Shown: positions 53,113-61,296 of the stretch, one piece after another
How the letters are laid out: each line of letters begins with the position of its first letter
Position numbering within the stretch: the stretch's first letter is position 1
Assembly (NCBI RefSeq): GCF_040822085.1
Contig: NZ_CP162006.1
Span: 1,054,001-1,118,000 of the forward strand
Source of the DNA: Rhodoferax sp. WC2427
Lineage (GTDB): Bacteria > Pseudomonadota > Gammaproteobacteria > Burkholderiales > Burkholderiaceae_C
Direction: 5' to 3'
DNA length: 64,000 bases
Notes under the pieces: model-generated
Database searches by the model: none
What the model saw: only the letters and a program-made list of their open reading frames with translations
Told to the model about the DNA's origin: nothing
Program-made: the position numbers and the translations under genes

Positions 53113-53157
53113 AACTTTCATGGCTCGGCGTGCCCTGCACCCAAATCCATGAAAGTT
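53113..53157 (+). promoter_or_regulatory. Inverted repeat between fdsB and fdsA
   Basis: AACTTTCATGG (53113-53123) and CCATGAAAGTT (53147-53157) are a perfect 11-bp inverted repeat around a 23-nt spacer, itself able to pair GTGC/GCAC. It lies 19 bp before the fdsA ATG, inside the only sizeable gap of the fds operon. It may set fdsA translation or protect the downstream mRNA. Confidence 0.7.
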
Positions 53158-53175
53158 AGGCTCCAGGAGTACACC

Positions 53176-56046
53176 ATGCACAACCACACAGAAATTGACT
53201 TTGGCACCCCCCTGCGCACCTCCACGCAAGAGGTCACGCTGGAGATCGACGGCGAGTCCGTCACCGTGCCTGCGGGCACCTCGCTGATGCGCGCGGCGGT
53301 GGACGCGGGCATCAACGTGCCCAAGCTCTGCGCCACCGACAGCCTGGAGCCGTTTGGCTCCTGCCGCCTGTGCCTGGTGGAAGTGGAGGGCCGCAAGGGC
53401 TACCCCGCTTCGTGCACCACGCTGGTCGAGTCGGGCATGAAAGTGCGCACCCAAAGCCCCAAGCTGCAAGAGCTGCGCAAGGGCGTGATGGAGCTGTACA
53501 TCTCTGACCACCCGCTGGACTGCCTGACCTGCGCCGCCAACGGCGACTGCGAGCTGCAAGACATGGCGGGCGTGACCGGTTTGCGCGAAGTGCGTTACGG
53601 CATGGAAGGGGCCAACCACTTCCATGCCAAGAAGGACGAGTCCAACCCGTACTTCACCTACGACCCGGCCAAGTGCATCGTCTGCAACCGCTGCGTGCGC
53701 GCCTGCGAAGAAACCCAGGGCACGTTTGCGCTGACGATCTCGGGCCGGGGCTTTGAATCCCGCGTGTCGGCGGGGCAAGACCAGCCGTTCATGGAATCCG
53801 ACTGCGTGAGCTGCGGTGCCTGCGTCTCGGCCTGCCCCACCGCCACCCTGACGGAGAAGACCGTCATCATGATGGGCCAGCCCGAGCACAGCAAGATCAC
53901 CACCTGCGCCTACTGCGGCGTGGGCTGCGCCTTCAAGGCCGAGATGAAGGGCAATGAAGTGGTGCGCATGGTGCCCTGGAAAGACGGCAAGGCCAATGAA
54001 GGCCACTCGTGCGTCAAGGGCCGCTTCGCCTGGGGCTACGCCACCCACAAGGACCGCATCACCACCCCGATGATCCGCAAGAGCATCACCGACCCCTGGC
54101 AGGTGGTGGGCTGGGACGAAGCCATTGGCTACGCCGCCAGCGAGTTCCGCCGCATCCAGGCCAAGCACGGGCGCGATTCCATCGGCGGCATCACCTCGTC
54201 GCGCTGCACCAACGAAGAAACCTACCTGGTGCAAAAGCTGGTGCGCGCCGCCTTTGGCAACAACAACGTGGACACCTGCGCCCGCGTCTGCCATTCGCCC
54301 ACCGGCTACGGCCTGGGCCAGACCTTTGGCACCTCGGCCGGTACCCAGACCTTCAAGTCGGTGGAGCAGGCCGACGTGATCATGGTCATCGGTGCCAACC
54401 CCACCGACGGCCACCCGGTATTTGCCTCGCGCATGAAGAAGCGCCTGCGCGAAGGTGCCAAGCTGATCATCATCGACCCGCGCACCATCGACATGGTGCG
54501 TTCGCCCCACGTGCAGGCCGACTACCACTTGAAGCTCAAGCCCGGCACCAACGTGGCGGTGATCTCCGCCCTGGCCCACGTGGTGGTCACCGAGGGCCTG
54601 CTGGCCAGCGCCTACATTGCCGAGCGCTGCGACGACAAGTCCTTCCAGCAGTGGCGCGACTTTGTCGCCAAGCCCGAGAATTCGCCCGAAGCGCTGGAGC
54701 AGGTCACCGGCGTGCCCGCTGCCGAGCTGCGCGCTGCCGCCCGCCTGTACGCCACCGGTGGCAACGCGGCCATCTACTACGGCCTGGGCGTGACCGAGCA
54801 CTCCCAGGGCTCCACCATGGTGATGGGCATTGCCAACCTGGCCATGGCCACCGGCAACGTGGGCCGTGAAGGCGTGGGCGTGAACCCGCTGCGCGGCCAG
54901 AACAACGTGCAGGGCGCGTGCGACATGGGCTCGTTCCCGCACGAGCTGCCGGGCTACCGCCATATCTCCGACTCCACCGTGCGCGGCGAATTCGAAGCTG
55001 CCTGGGGCGTGTCGCTGCAGGCCGAACCGGGCTTGCGCATCCCCAACATGTTCGATGCCGCGCTGTCGGGCAGTTTCATGGGCCTGTACTGCGAAGGCGA
55101 GGACATCGTGCAGTCCGACCCCAACACCCAGCACGTGGTGGCGGCACTCAGCGCCATGGAATGCATCGTGGTGCAAGACATCTTTTTGAACGAAACCGCC
55201 AAGTACGCCCATGTGTTCCTGCCCGGTGCGTCCTTCCTGGAAAAAGACGGCACCTTCACCAATGCCGAACGCCGCATCTCCCGTGTGCGCAAGGTCATGC
55301 CACCCAAGGCCGGCCTGGCCGACTGGGAAGTTACCGTCAAATTGGCCAACGCCCTGGGCTACCCCATGGCCTACAGGCACCCGCGCGAAATCATGGCCGA
55401 GATCGCCTCGCTGACCCCCACCTTCCACGGTGTGAGCTACGAGAAGATCGACCAGCACGGCAGCGTGCAGTGGCCCTGCAACGAAGACACCGCCGAGCTG
55501 GGCACCGAGACCATGCACCACGACCAGTTTGTGCGCGGCAAGGGGCGCTTCATCATCACCCAGTACGTGGCCACCGAAGAAAAGGTCACCCGCAAGTTCC
55601 CGCTGCTGCTGACCACCGGGCGCATCCTGTCGCAGTACAACGTGGGCGCGCAAACCCGCCGCACCGAAAACGTTCAATGGCACAGCGAAGACCGGCTGGA
55701 AATCCACCCGCACGACGCCGAAGAGCGCGGTATCAAGCCCGACGACTGGGTGGGCATCCAAAGCCGTGCGGGCTCCACCGTGCTGCGCGCGCTGGTTACC
55801 GAGCGCATGCAGCCCGGCGTGGTCTACACCACCTTCCACTTCCCCGAGTCGGGGGCCAACGTCATCACCACCGACAACTCCGACTGGGCCACCAACTGCC
55901 CCGAGTACAAGGTCACCGCCGTGCAGGTGATGCCGGTGGCGCAGCCGTCCGAATGGCAAAAGTCCTACGCGACGTTCAACCAGAACCAGCTGGACCTGCT
56001 GCAGGCAGCGTCCAAAAAGCCGGTGCTGGCCGACGCCATCAAGTAG
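53176..56046 (+). CDS. fdsA: NAD-dependent formate dehydrogenase alpha (molybdenum) subunit
   Basis: 956 residues. N-terminal NuoG-like ferredoxin segment ([2Fe-2S], FGSCRLCLVEVEGRKG; His/Cys [4Fe-4S] region; two further 4Fe-4S motifs CIVCNRCVRACEE and CVSCGACVSACPT), then the bis-MGD domain with CAYCGVGCAFKAEMKG and the Mo ligand Cys372 followed by His in ARVCHSPTGYG. Oxidises formate to CO2. Cysteine, not selenocysteine, coordinates Mo. AGGAG 6 bp upstream picks the ATG at 53176 over one at 53149 that lies inside the inverted repeat. Confidence 0.97.
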   Translation: MHNHTEIDFGTPLRTSTQEVTLEIDGESVTVPAGTSLMRAAVDAGINVPKLCATDSLEPFGSCRLCLVEVEGRKGYPASCTTLVESGMKVRTQSPKLQELRKGVMELYISDHPLDCLTCAANGDCELQDMAGVTGLREVRYGMEGANHFHAKKDESNPYFTYDPAKCIVCNRCVRACEETQGTFALTISGRGFESRVSAGQDQPFMESDCVSCGACVSACPTATLTEKTVIMMGQPEHSKITTCAYCGVGCAFKAEMKGNEVVRMVPWKDGKANEGHSCVKGRFAWGYATHKDRITTPMIRKSITDPWQVVGWDEAIGYAASEFRRIQAKHGRDSIGGITSSRCTNEETYLVQKLVRAAFGNNNVDTCARVCHSPTGYGLGQTFGTSAGTQTFKSVEQADVIMVIGANPTDGHPVFASRMKKRLREGAKLIIIDPRTIDMVRSPHVQADYHLKLKPGTNVAVISALAHVVVTEGLLASAYIAERCDDKSFQQWRDFVAKPENSPEALEQVTGVPAAELRAAARLYATGGNAAIYYGLGVTEHSQGSTMVMGIANLAMATGNVGREGVGVNPLRGQNNVQGACDMGSFPHELPGYRHISDSTVRGEFEAAWGVSLQAEPGLRIPNMFDAALSGSFMGLYCEGEDIVQSDPNTQHVVAALSAMECIVVQDIFLNETAKYAHVFLPGASFLEKDGTFTNAERRISRVRKVMPPKAGLADWEVTVKLANALGYPMAYRHPREIMAEIASLTPTFHGVSYEKIDQHGSVQWPCNEDTAELGTETMHHDQFVRGKGRFIITQYVATEEKVTRKFPLLLTTGRILSQYNVGAQTRRTENVQWHSEDRLEIHPHDAEERGIKPDDWVGIQSRAGSTVLRALVTERMQPGVVYTTFHFPESGANVITTDNSDWATNCPEYKVTAVQVMPVAQPSEWQKSYATFNQNQLDLLQAASKKPVLADAIK

Positions 56047-56048
56047 CC

Positions 56049-56885
56049 ATGCAGCGCACCGAGCCCAACCACCCCGTGCCCGGCGGCCGCCCCGCCGCCG
56101 TGGTGGGCGTGCGCGCGGGCAAAGTGTTTGCCGCCACCGACTGGGTGGCCGATGAGGTGGCCGTGGCGCTGGAATACAACGGCATCTCGCACGCGGTGAT
56201 GATGGCCAGCCCCACCGACCTGGAAGACTTTGCCCGCGGCTTCTCGCTTACCGAGGGCATCGTGGACACGGTGGACCAGATCCGCGACATCGAGCTGGTG
56301 GAGTCGCCACAGGGCCACACGCTGCAAATCGAGATTGCCGCCGCCTGCTTTGCCCGCCTCAAAGACCGCCGCCGCAGCCTCACCGGCCGTACCGGCTGCG
56401 GCCTGTGCGGCACCGACAGCCTGGCCCACGCCGTGCGCCGTCCCGCGCCCGTGGCCGCGCCCGCCACCCCTTTTGCCATAGCGGCAGTCGCCCGTGCCCT
56501 GGCCGCCCTGCGCAGCCAGCAGCACCTGCTGGACGCCACTGGCGCCACCCATGCTGCCGCCTGGTGCCATGCCGACGGTCGCATCGCCCTGGTGCGCGAA
56601 GATGTGGGCCGCCACAACGCGCTGGACAAGCTGGTCGGCGCGTTGCAGGTGGCCCGTCTGGATGCACCCAGCGGCTTCATCGTGGTCACCAGCCGCGCCA
56701 GCTTCGAGATGGTGCAAAAAGCCGCCTGCGCCGGTGTCGCCCTGCTGGCCGCCATCTCCGGCGTCACCGCCCTGGCCATCGACGTGGCCCAGGCCGCAGG
56801 CATCACCTTGTTGGGCTTTGCCCGCGGCGACAACGCCAGCGTGTACAGCCACCCCGAACAGATCCAACTGGAACCGCCCCCATGA
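56049..56885 (+). CDS. fdhD: Formate dehydrogenase accessory sulfurtransferase FdhD
   Basis: 278 residues; called FdsC in Cupriavidus. It sulfurates the bis-MGD cofactor before insertion into FdsA. The catalytic CxxC is in TGCGLCGTDS (Cys117, Cys120); VREDVGRHNALDKLVGAL and VVTSRASFEMVQKAA are the conserved FdhD segments. It begins 2 bp after fdsA and overlaps fdsD by four bases. Confidence 0.95.
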   Translation: MQRTEPNHPVPGGRPAAVVGVRAGKVFAATDWVADEVAVALEYNGISHAVMMASPTDLEDFARGFSLTEGIVDTVDQIRDIELVESPQGHTLQIEIAAACFARLKDRRRSLTGRTGCGLCGTDSLAHAVRRPAPVAAPATPFAIAAVARALAALRSQQHLLDATGATHAAAWCHADGRIALVREDVGRHNALDKLVGALQVARLDAPSGFIVVTSRASFEMVQKAACAGVALLAAISGVTALAIDVAQAAGITLLGFARGDNASVYSHPEQIQLEPPP

Positions 56886-57118
56886 AAGCCGACAACCTCA
56901 TCCACATGGCCAACCAGATTGGCGATTTCTTCGAGACCATGCCCGAGCGCGAAGAAGCCCTGGACGACCTCGCCACCCACATCCGCAAGTTCTGGGAACC
57001 CCGCATGCGCCGCGCCCTGCTGGCCGCCCTGGACACCGAAGAAGCCCAAGGCATGCACGACATCGTCCAGGCCGCGCTGCGCAAGCACCGGGCGGATTTG
57101 CAACCTGCTACGAATTAA
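56882..57118 (+). CDS. fdsD: Formate dehydrogenase delta subunit
   Basis: 78 residues, MKADNLIHMANQIGDFFETM then EEALDDLATHIRKFWEPRMR, the FdsD pattern. Needed for assembly of the mature enzyme; catalytic role not known. The ATGA overlap with fdhD couples it. The last codons and the TAA stop (57116-57118) fall inside a dispersed repeat copy, which may have replaced the original C-terminus. Confidence 0.93.
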   Translation: MKADNLIHMANQIGDFFETMPEREEALDDLATHIRKFWEPRMRRALLAALDTEEAQGMHDIVQAALRKHRADLQPATN

Positions 57119-57168
57119 GTACCTGGTTGTGCTGATGGAATGGGCGGTGGAGGCTGATTTGGCTTAGA
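57106..57168 (-). repeat. Dispersed palindromic repeat copy 13, overlapping the end of fdsD
   Basis: GTGCTGATGGAATGGGCG is identical to the copy before scpA; terminal hairpin GCTACgaattaaGTACC. The minus frame 57132-57106 reads A-Q-P-G-T-stop-F-V-A. The copy supplies the stop codon of fdsD. Confidence 0.82.
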
Positions 57169-57177
57169 GCGGCGCTA

Positions 57178-57265
57178 GCCAATGGGGGTCGGATCCCAAT
57201 TGCGCGAAGCTTGCTGGCGGGTCGAGCACGGTGTACCCCGCATTTGGGCTCCGACCCCTATTGGC
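57178..57265. repeat. REPIN-like inverted repeat
   Basis: Arms 57178-57199 and 57244-57265, each 22 bp, pair with two mismatches. Each arm contains GGGGTCGGA-type sequence (GCCAATGGGGGTCGG and CCGACCCCTATTGGC). Two inverted REP-like units around a 44-bp spacer fit the REPIN architecture mobilised by RAYT transposases. No RAYT gene is in this window. Confidence 0.75.
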
Positions 57266-57330
57266 GGGTTGACGTTGACGGTTTCTGGGTGGCATGAGCA
57301 TCCCCGGCCGGGTGGTGCGCCCGGCGGCGC

Positions 57331-57575
57331 AGTATCTTTTCTTTTGCGCAAAAGAAAAGACACCAAAAGAAAGGCGCCCCAACTGTCTGCGCCCTCCGCT
57401 AGCGCTACGGGAACCTGCGGTGCTCGCTTTGGGCGGGGTCTGGCTAAACTCGCTGGCGCTCAAACAACGCCAGCCCTGATCCGCCCAAAGCTGTGCTCCT
57501 CGGCGCATACAGATGGGGACCCCGGGGAGCGGGATCGGCCCGGCTGCGCCGGGCATCGCGCCTAGAGCGCGAGCT
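57331..57575. repeat. Long structured intergenic repeat with perfect palindrome
   Basis: A 26-bp perfect palindrome at 57335-57360 (left half TCTTTTCTTTTGC). Then CTTTGGGCGG (57427-57436) pairs with CCGCCCAAAG (57481-57490), and inside it GCTGGCG (57452-57458) pairs with CGCCAGC (57468-57474). The look is that of a repeat I recall from other Comamonadaceae genomes; that memory cannot be checked here. Confidence 0.65.
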
Positions 57576-57596
57576 GGGTGGGCAATTTGCCTGTTT

Positions 57597-57694
57597 GAGA
57601 ATTTCAGGCCGTTTTTAAGGTACCAAATCAGCCATTTGTGCTTATGGAATGGGCGTGAGCAGCTCCTGTTTTTTACTACATTAAAAGTAGCAAT
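57597..57694 (+). repeat. Dispersed palindromic repeat copy 14, intergenic
   Basis: Longest copy: outer arm GAGAATTTCAGGCCG, then ACCAAATCAGCC, the core GTGCTTATGGAATGGGCG, TGAGCAGCT and the terminal hairpin with CTACATTAAAAGTAGC. The frame from 57653 begins GCG TGA GCA GCT, a stop at codon 2 as in other intergenic copies. Confidence 0.82.
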
Positions 57695-57891
57695 ACGTGT
57701 CTGGCGTATGGGTGGCGATTCGTTCAGAGGCAATGGATCGAGTCCCGTCAATGGGGGCTGCACATTGGTTCTATTGCGAATGTGGGCACTCCTGCTCTTC
57801 TTGTAGAGTCTTGGCGCTGTTCAATCTTGTATGCCGGCGCGATCGCCTTTTTATGCGACGCGCGGCAGATGAATCACATACACCTTGCCCT

Positions 57892-58346
57892 ATGAATATC
57901 CAAGTTGCCACCCCTGCCGATGCGCACAAGCTGGTCAGTTTGGCGGTCCCTTTTCGCGAGCATCTTGCGCGGCTTGCGCCTTCGAACTCCGAATTTAGCG
58001 CGAGTATTCGCCTGCTGCTTGCCGCCCACGATGCAGAGTTCTACATTGCGAGTGCCGAAGGGCAGCCGGTGGGTTACGTGCTGCTGCGGTATCGCCATTC
58101 CATGTGGGCAAATGGCCTGGAGGCCACCATCGAAGACCTCTTCGTGACCCCCACGCTGCGCAAGCAAGGCACGGGCAAAGCACTCATCCAGTTCGCGCTG
58201 GCCCGAGCAAACCGTGCGGGTTGTAAGTCTGCTTGTCTCGACACCAATGAGTTCAATGTGGCCTCTACAAAAATCTACTCCGACCTTGGGTTCAATGCGG
58301 TGTCCAAACGCTGGAACGGGCGTCAAATTTTCTTTCGCAAGGAGCT

Positions 58347-58350
<4 letters not shown>
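57892..58350 (+). CDS. GNAT-family N-acetyltransferase
   Basis: 152 residues with the acetyl-CoA-binding pattern LEATIEDLFVTPTLRKQGTG then KALIQFALARANRAGCKSAC and a C-terminal LGFNAVSKRWNG. Substrate unknown. The ATG at 57892 gives the usual GNAT length; no strong binding site is seen. Follows the repeat-rich gap, so it is likely transcribed on its own. Its TAA overlaps the SMP-30 stop in TTAA. Confidence 0.85.
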
Positions 58351-59291
<941 letters not shown>

Positions 59292-59453
59292 GGGGGGCTT
59301 TCGGGAGGAAGGTGGGCGGTGCGGGAGGGAGGCCACGGTATACCGTTGACCATCATCAATCTACCAGTAAAAGTTGTGTACTTTTGCTATCGGTGAAAGT
59401 CATTTCCTGTTGAAATCTACCGCAAACCGACTGAATGCTGATTGAGGGGATTT

Positions 59454-61250
59454 ATGGTTTGTGCTGCTGAACGCTACCGCATATTCCGTTGGATGGGTGC
59501 GTGGATGCTCGCCTGGATGTGTCTTTGGAGTAGCGCAGCCCGGGCGGCAGAGGTGCCTACCGTGGTGCTGACCAGCGCCGCGACCGGCGTGTCATTGGTA
59601 GGCCGTACCGGGGTGCTGGTCGATACGCAGGGGGATATGGACATTGCCAGCGTGCGCACGACTGCCGTCGATGCCCTGTTTGCCGTGCCAGGCAAACTCA
59701 TCCAGCAGGCGGGCCTGGACGGGCATGCGCGCTGGTTCAAGTTCCAGTTGCGCCAAACCGGCGAAGAGGGCGCATGGCTGATCGACAGCAACCAGTCTGC
59801 AGCGCGGGAGATCCAGGTCTTCGGCCCGTTTGATGCGCAGGGGCGGGCGCTGGCCGCGCCGGTGGATATCGGGTTCCTGTCGGCCTCGGCCATGTCGTCT
59901 TTGGGTGGCAACCGGGCGGTCTACCGGTTCAGCCTGGAGCAGCCCGGCGATTACACGGTCTACCTGCGGGTGGCATCCTACTTTCCGGAGTATTTTGCGT
60001 TTACCGTCTGGGACGCCGCGGTATTCGGGCAAGCCGAGCAGGGGTGGTCGCTGTTCCATGGCATCTGCTACGGTTTTTTGCTGGCCATGGTGGCCACCAA
60101 TTTGGTGCTGCTGCTGGTGTTCCGCGATGCCATGTACAGCCACAATTTCTTGGCCAGCATGTTCGCCCTGCTCACGTTGACGGCCATCAACGGCCATCTG
60201 GCGCGGTATCTTTTGCCGGGCGCCCGGTCCTGGGTCCCCTACATCCTGTCGGCGGCGATTCCGCTGTGGGTGACTTTTGCGGGGCTGTTCAGTCTGCGCT
60301 TTCTGGCCTTGGAGGAACACGCCCGGCGCCTGGACCAGTGGACCCGGCGGGTGCTGGTGCTGGGCCCGGTGGCGGCGGTGCTGGCGCTGATGGGCTGGTT
60401 TCCACTGTCGCTGCTGTTGACCCAGGCGATCGGCTTGTTCGTGCCGTGCCTGATGTGGTGGGGCGGCTTTGTGGTGCTGCGCCGCGGCGGCCCGCCCGCC
60501 CGCTGGTACTTTGCGGGGTTGACCTTGCTGGACCTCTCGGCGGTGGGTACGGTGCTGAACATCTATGGCGTGCTGAAATTGTCGTTTCCCTACCTGCTGC
60601 TGCAACTGGGGGCGGTGGTGGAGACCCTGGTGTTTGCCATCGCCATCGGCAGCCGGATCCTGCGCATCCACCGGCTCAACGGGGAACTGGGCCTGCGCAC
60701 CCAACAGCTCAGCGCCGCCGCGCACACCGATGCCTTGACCGGCATCTACAACCGCGCGGGCTGGACCCAGCATGCGCCACAGCTGATCGCCCATGCGGGC
60801 AGTTCTGCCTTGCTGCTGATCGACCTGGACCATTTCAAGCCCGTGAACGACCAGTTTGGGCACGCGGCGGGCGACGCGGTGCTGTGCAGTGTGGCCAAGC
60901 GGCTGGGCACCGAGGTGCGGGGCCGGGGCATCGTGGCCCGGCTGGGCGGTGACGAATTTGTGGTGCTGCTGTCGGGGCGGCTTGACCGCAAACAGTTGGT
61001 GCTGCAGGCCCAGAACCTGATTCTGCTCATCTCCCAGCCGGTGCCCTACCAGGGGCAGTTGCTCAACGTGGGCGCCAGCGTGGGGATTGCCCGCTATCCG
61101 AAGGACGGTGCGGCATTGCCCGAGCTGATGAACGCCGCCGACCGCGCCATGTACTACGTGAAGGAGCGCGGCCGGGCTGGCTTCGCCTTCATGGAGGACG
61201 TGAAAGCCGCCGCGTCCATGCCCGCCGGGCTGGAATCGGCCACCGGATAG
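59454..61250 (+). CDS. 7TM-DISM sensor diguanylate cyclase
   Basis: 598 residues. A signal segment, then a periplasmic 7TMR-DISMED2-like beta domain (residues about 30-190), seven hydrophobic helices (about 195-400) and a C-terminal GGDEF domain with TDALTGIYNRAGW, LIDLDHFKPVNDQFGHAAGD and RLGGDEFVVLL (GGDEF from residue 498). It should make cyclic di-GMP in response to a periplasmic ligand, perhaps carbohydrate. The inhibitory RxxD site five residues before GGDEF is replaced by RGRG. GAGGGG site before the ATG at 59454. Confidence 0.92.
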   Translation: MVCAAERYRIFRWMGAWMLAWMCLWSSAARAAEVPTVVLTSAATGVSLVGRTGVLVDTQGDMDIASVRTTAVDALFAVPGKLIQQAGLDGHARWFKFQLRQTGEEGAWLIDSNQSAAREIQVFGPFDAQGRALAAPVDIGFLSASAMSSLGGNRAVYRFSLEQPGDYTVYLRVASYFPEYFAFTVWDAAVFGQAEQGWSLFHGICYGFLLAMVATNLVLLLVFRDAMYSHNFLASMFALLTLTAINGHLARYLLPGARSWVPYILSAAIPLWVTFAGLFSLRFLALEEHARRLDQWTRRVLVLGPVAAVLALMGWFPLSLLLTQAIGLFVPCLMWWGGFVVLRRGGPPARWYFAGLTLLDLSAVGTVLNIYGVLKLSFPYLLLQLGAVVETLVFAIAIGSRILRIHRLNGELGLRTQQLSAAAHTDALTGIYNRAGWTQHAPQLIAHAGSSALLLIDLDHFKPVNDQFGHAAGDAVLCSVAKRLGTEVRGRGIVARLGGDEFVVLLSGRLDRKQLVLQAQNLILLISQPVPYQGQLLNVGASVGIARYPKDGAALPELMNAADRAMYYVKERGRAGFAFMEDVKAAASMPAGLESATG

Positions 61251-61296
61251 CCCCCACACTGCGGGGTCGGTGCGAAATCGAATAAGGTACGGCCCC

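Larger units (their letters stand above)
57119..57891. other. 773-bp repeat-rich intergenic region
   Basis: No convincing gene. In order: the end of repeat copy 13, a REPIN-like inverted repeat, a long structured repeat with a 26-bp perfect palindrome, another dispersed repeat copy, and about 200 bp of unremarkable sequence before the GNAT gene. The frame from 57697 to the GNAT start is open but has no recognisable protein content. Confidence 0.7.

Noticed and set aside
57697-57891. A 65-residue N-terminal extension of, or separate gene before, the GNAT protein
   Set aside because: Cys-rich but without family similarity; the GNAT fold starts at the ATG at 57892, and the stretch begins inside or next to a repeat copy.
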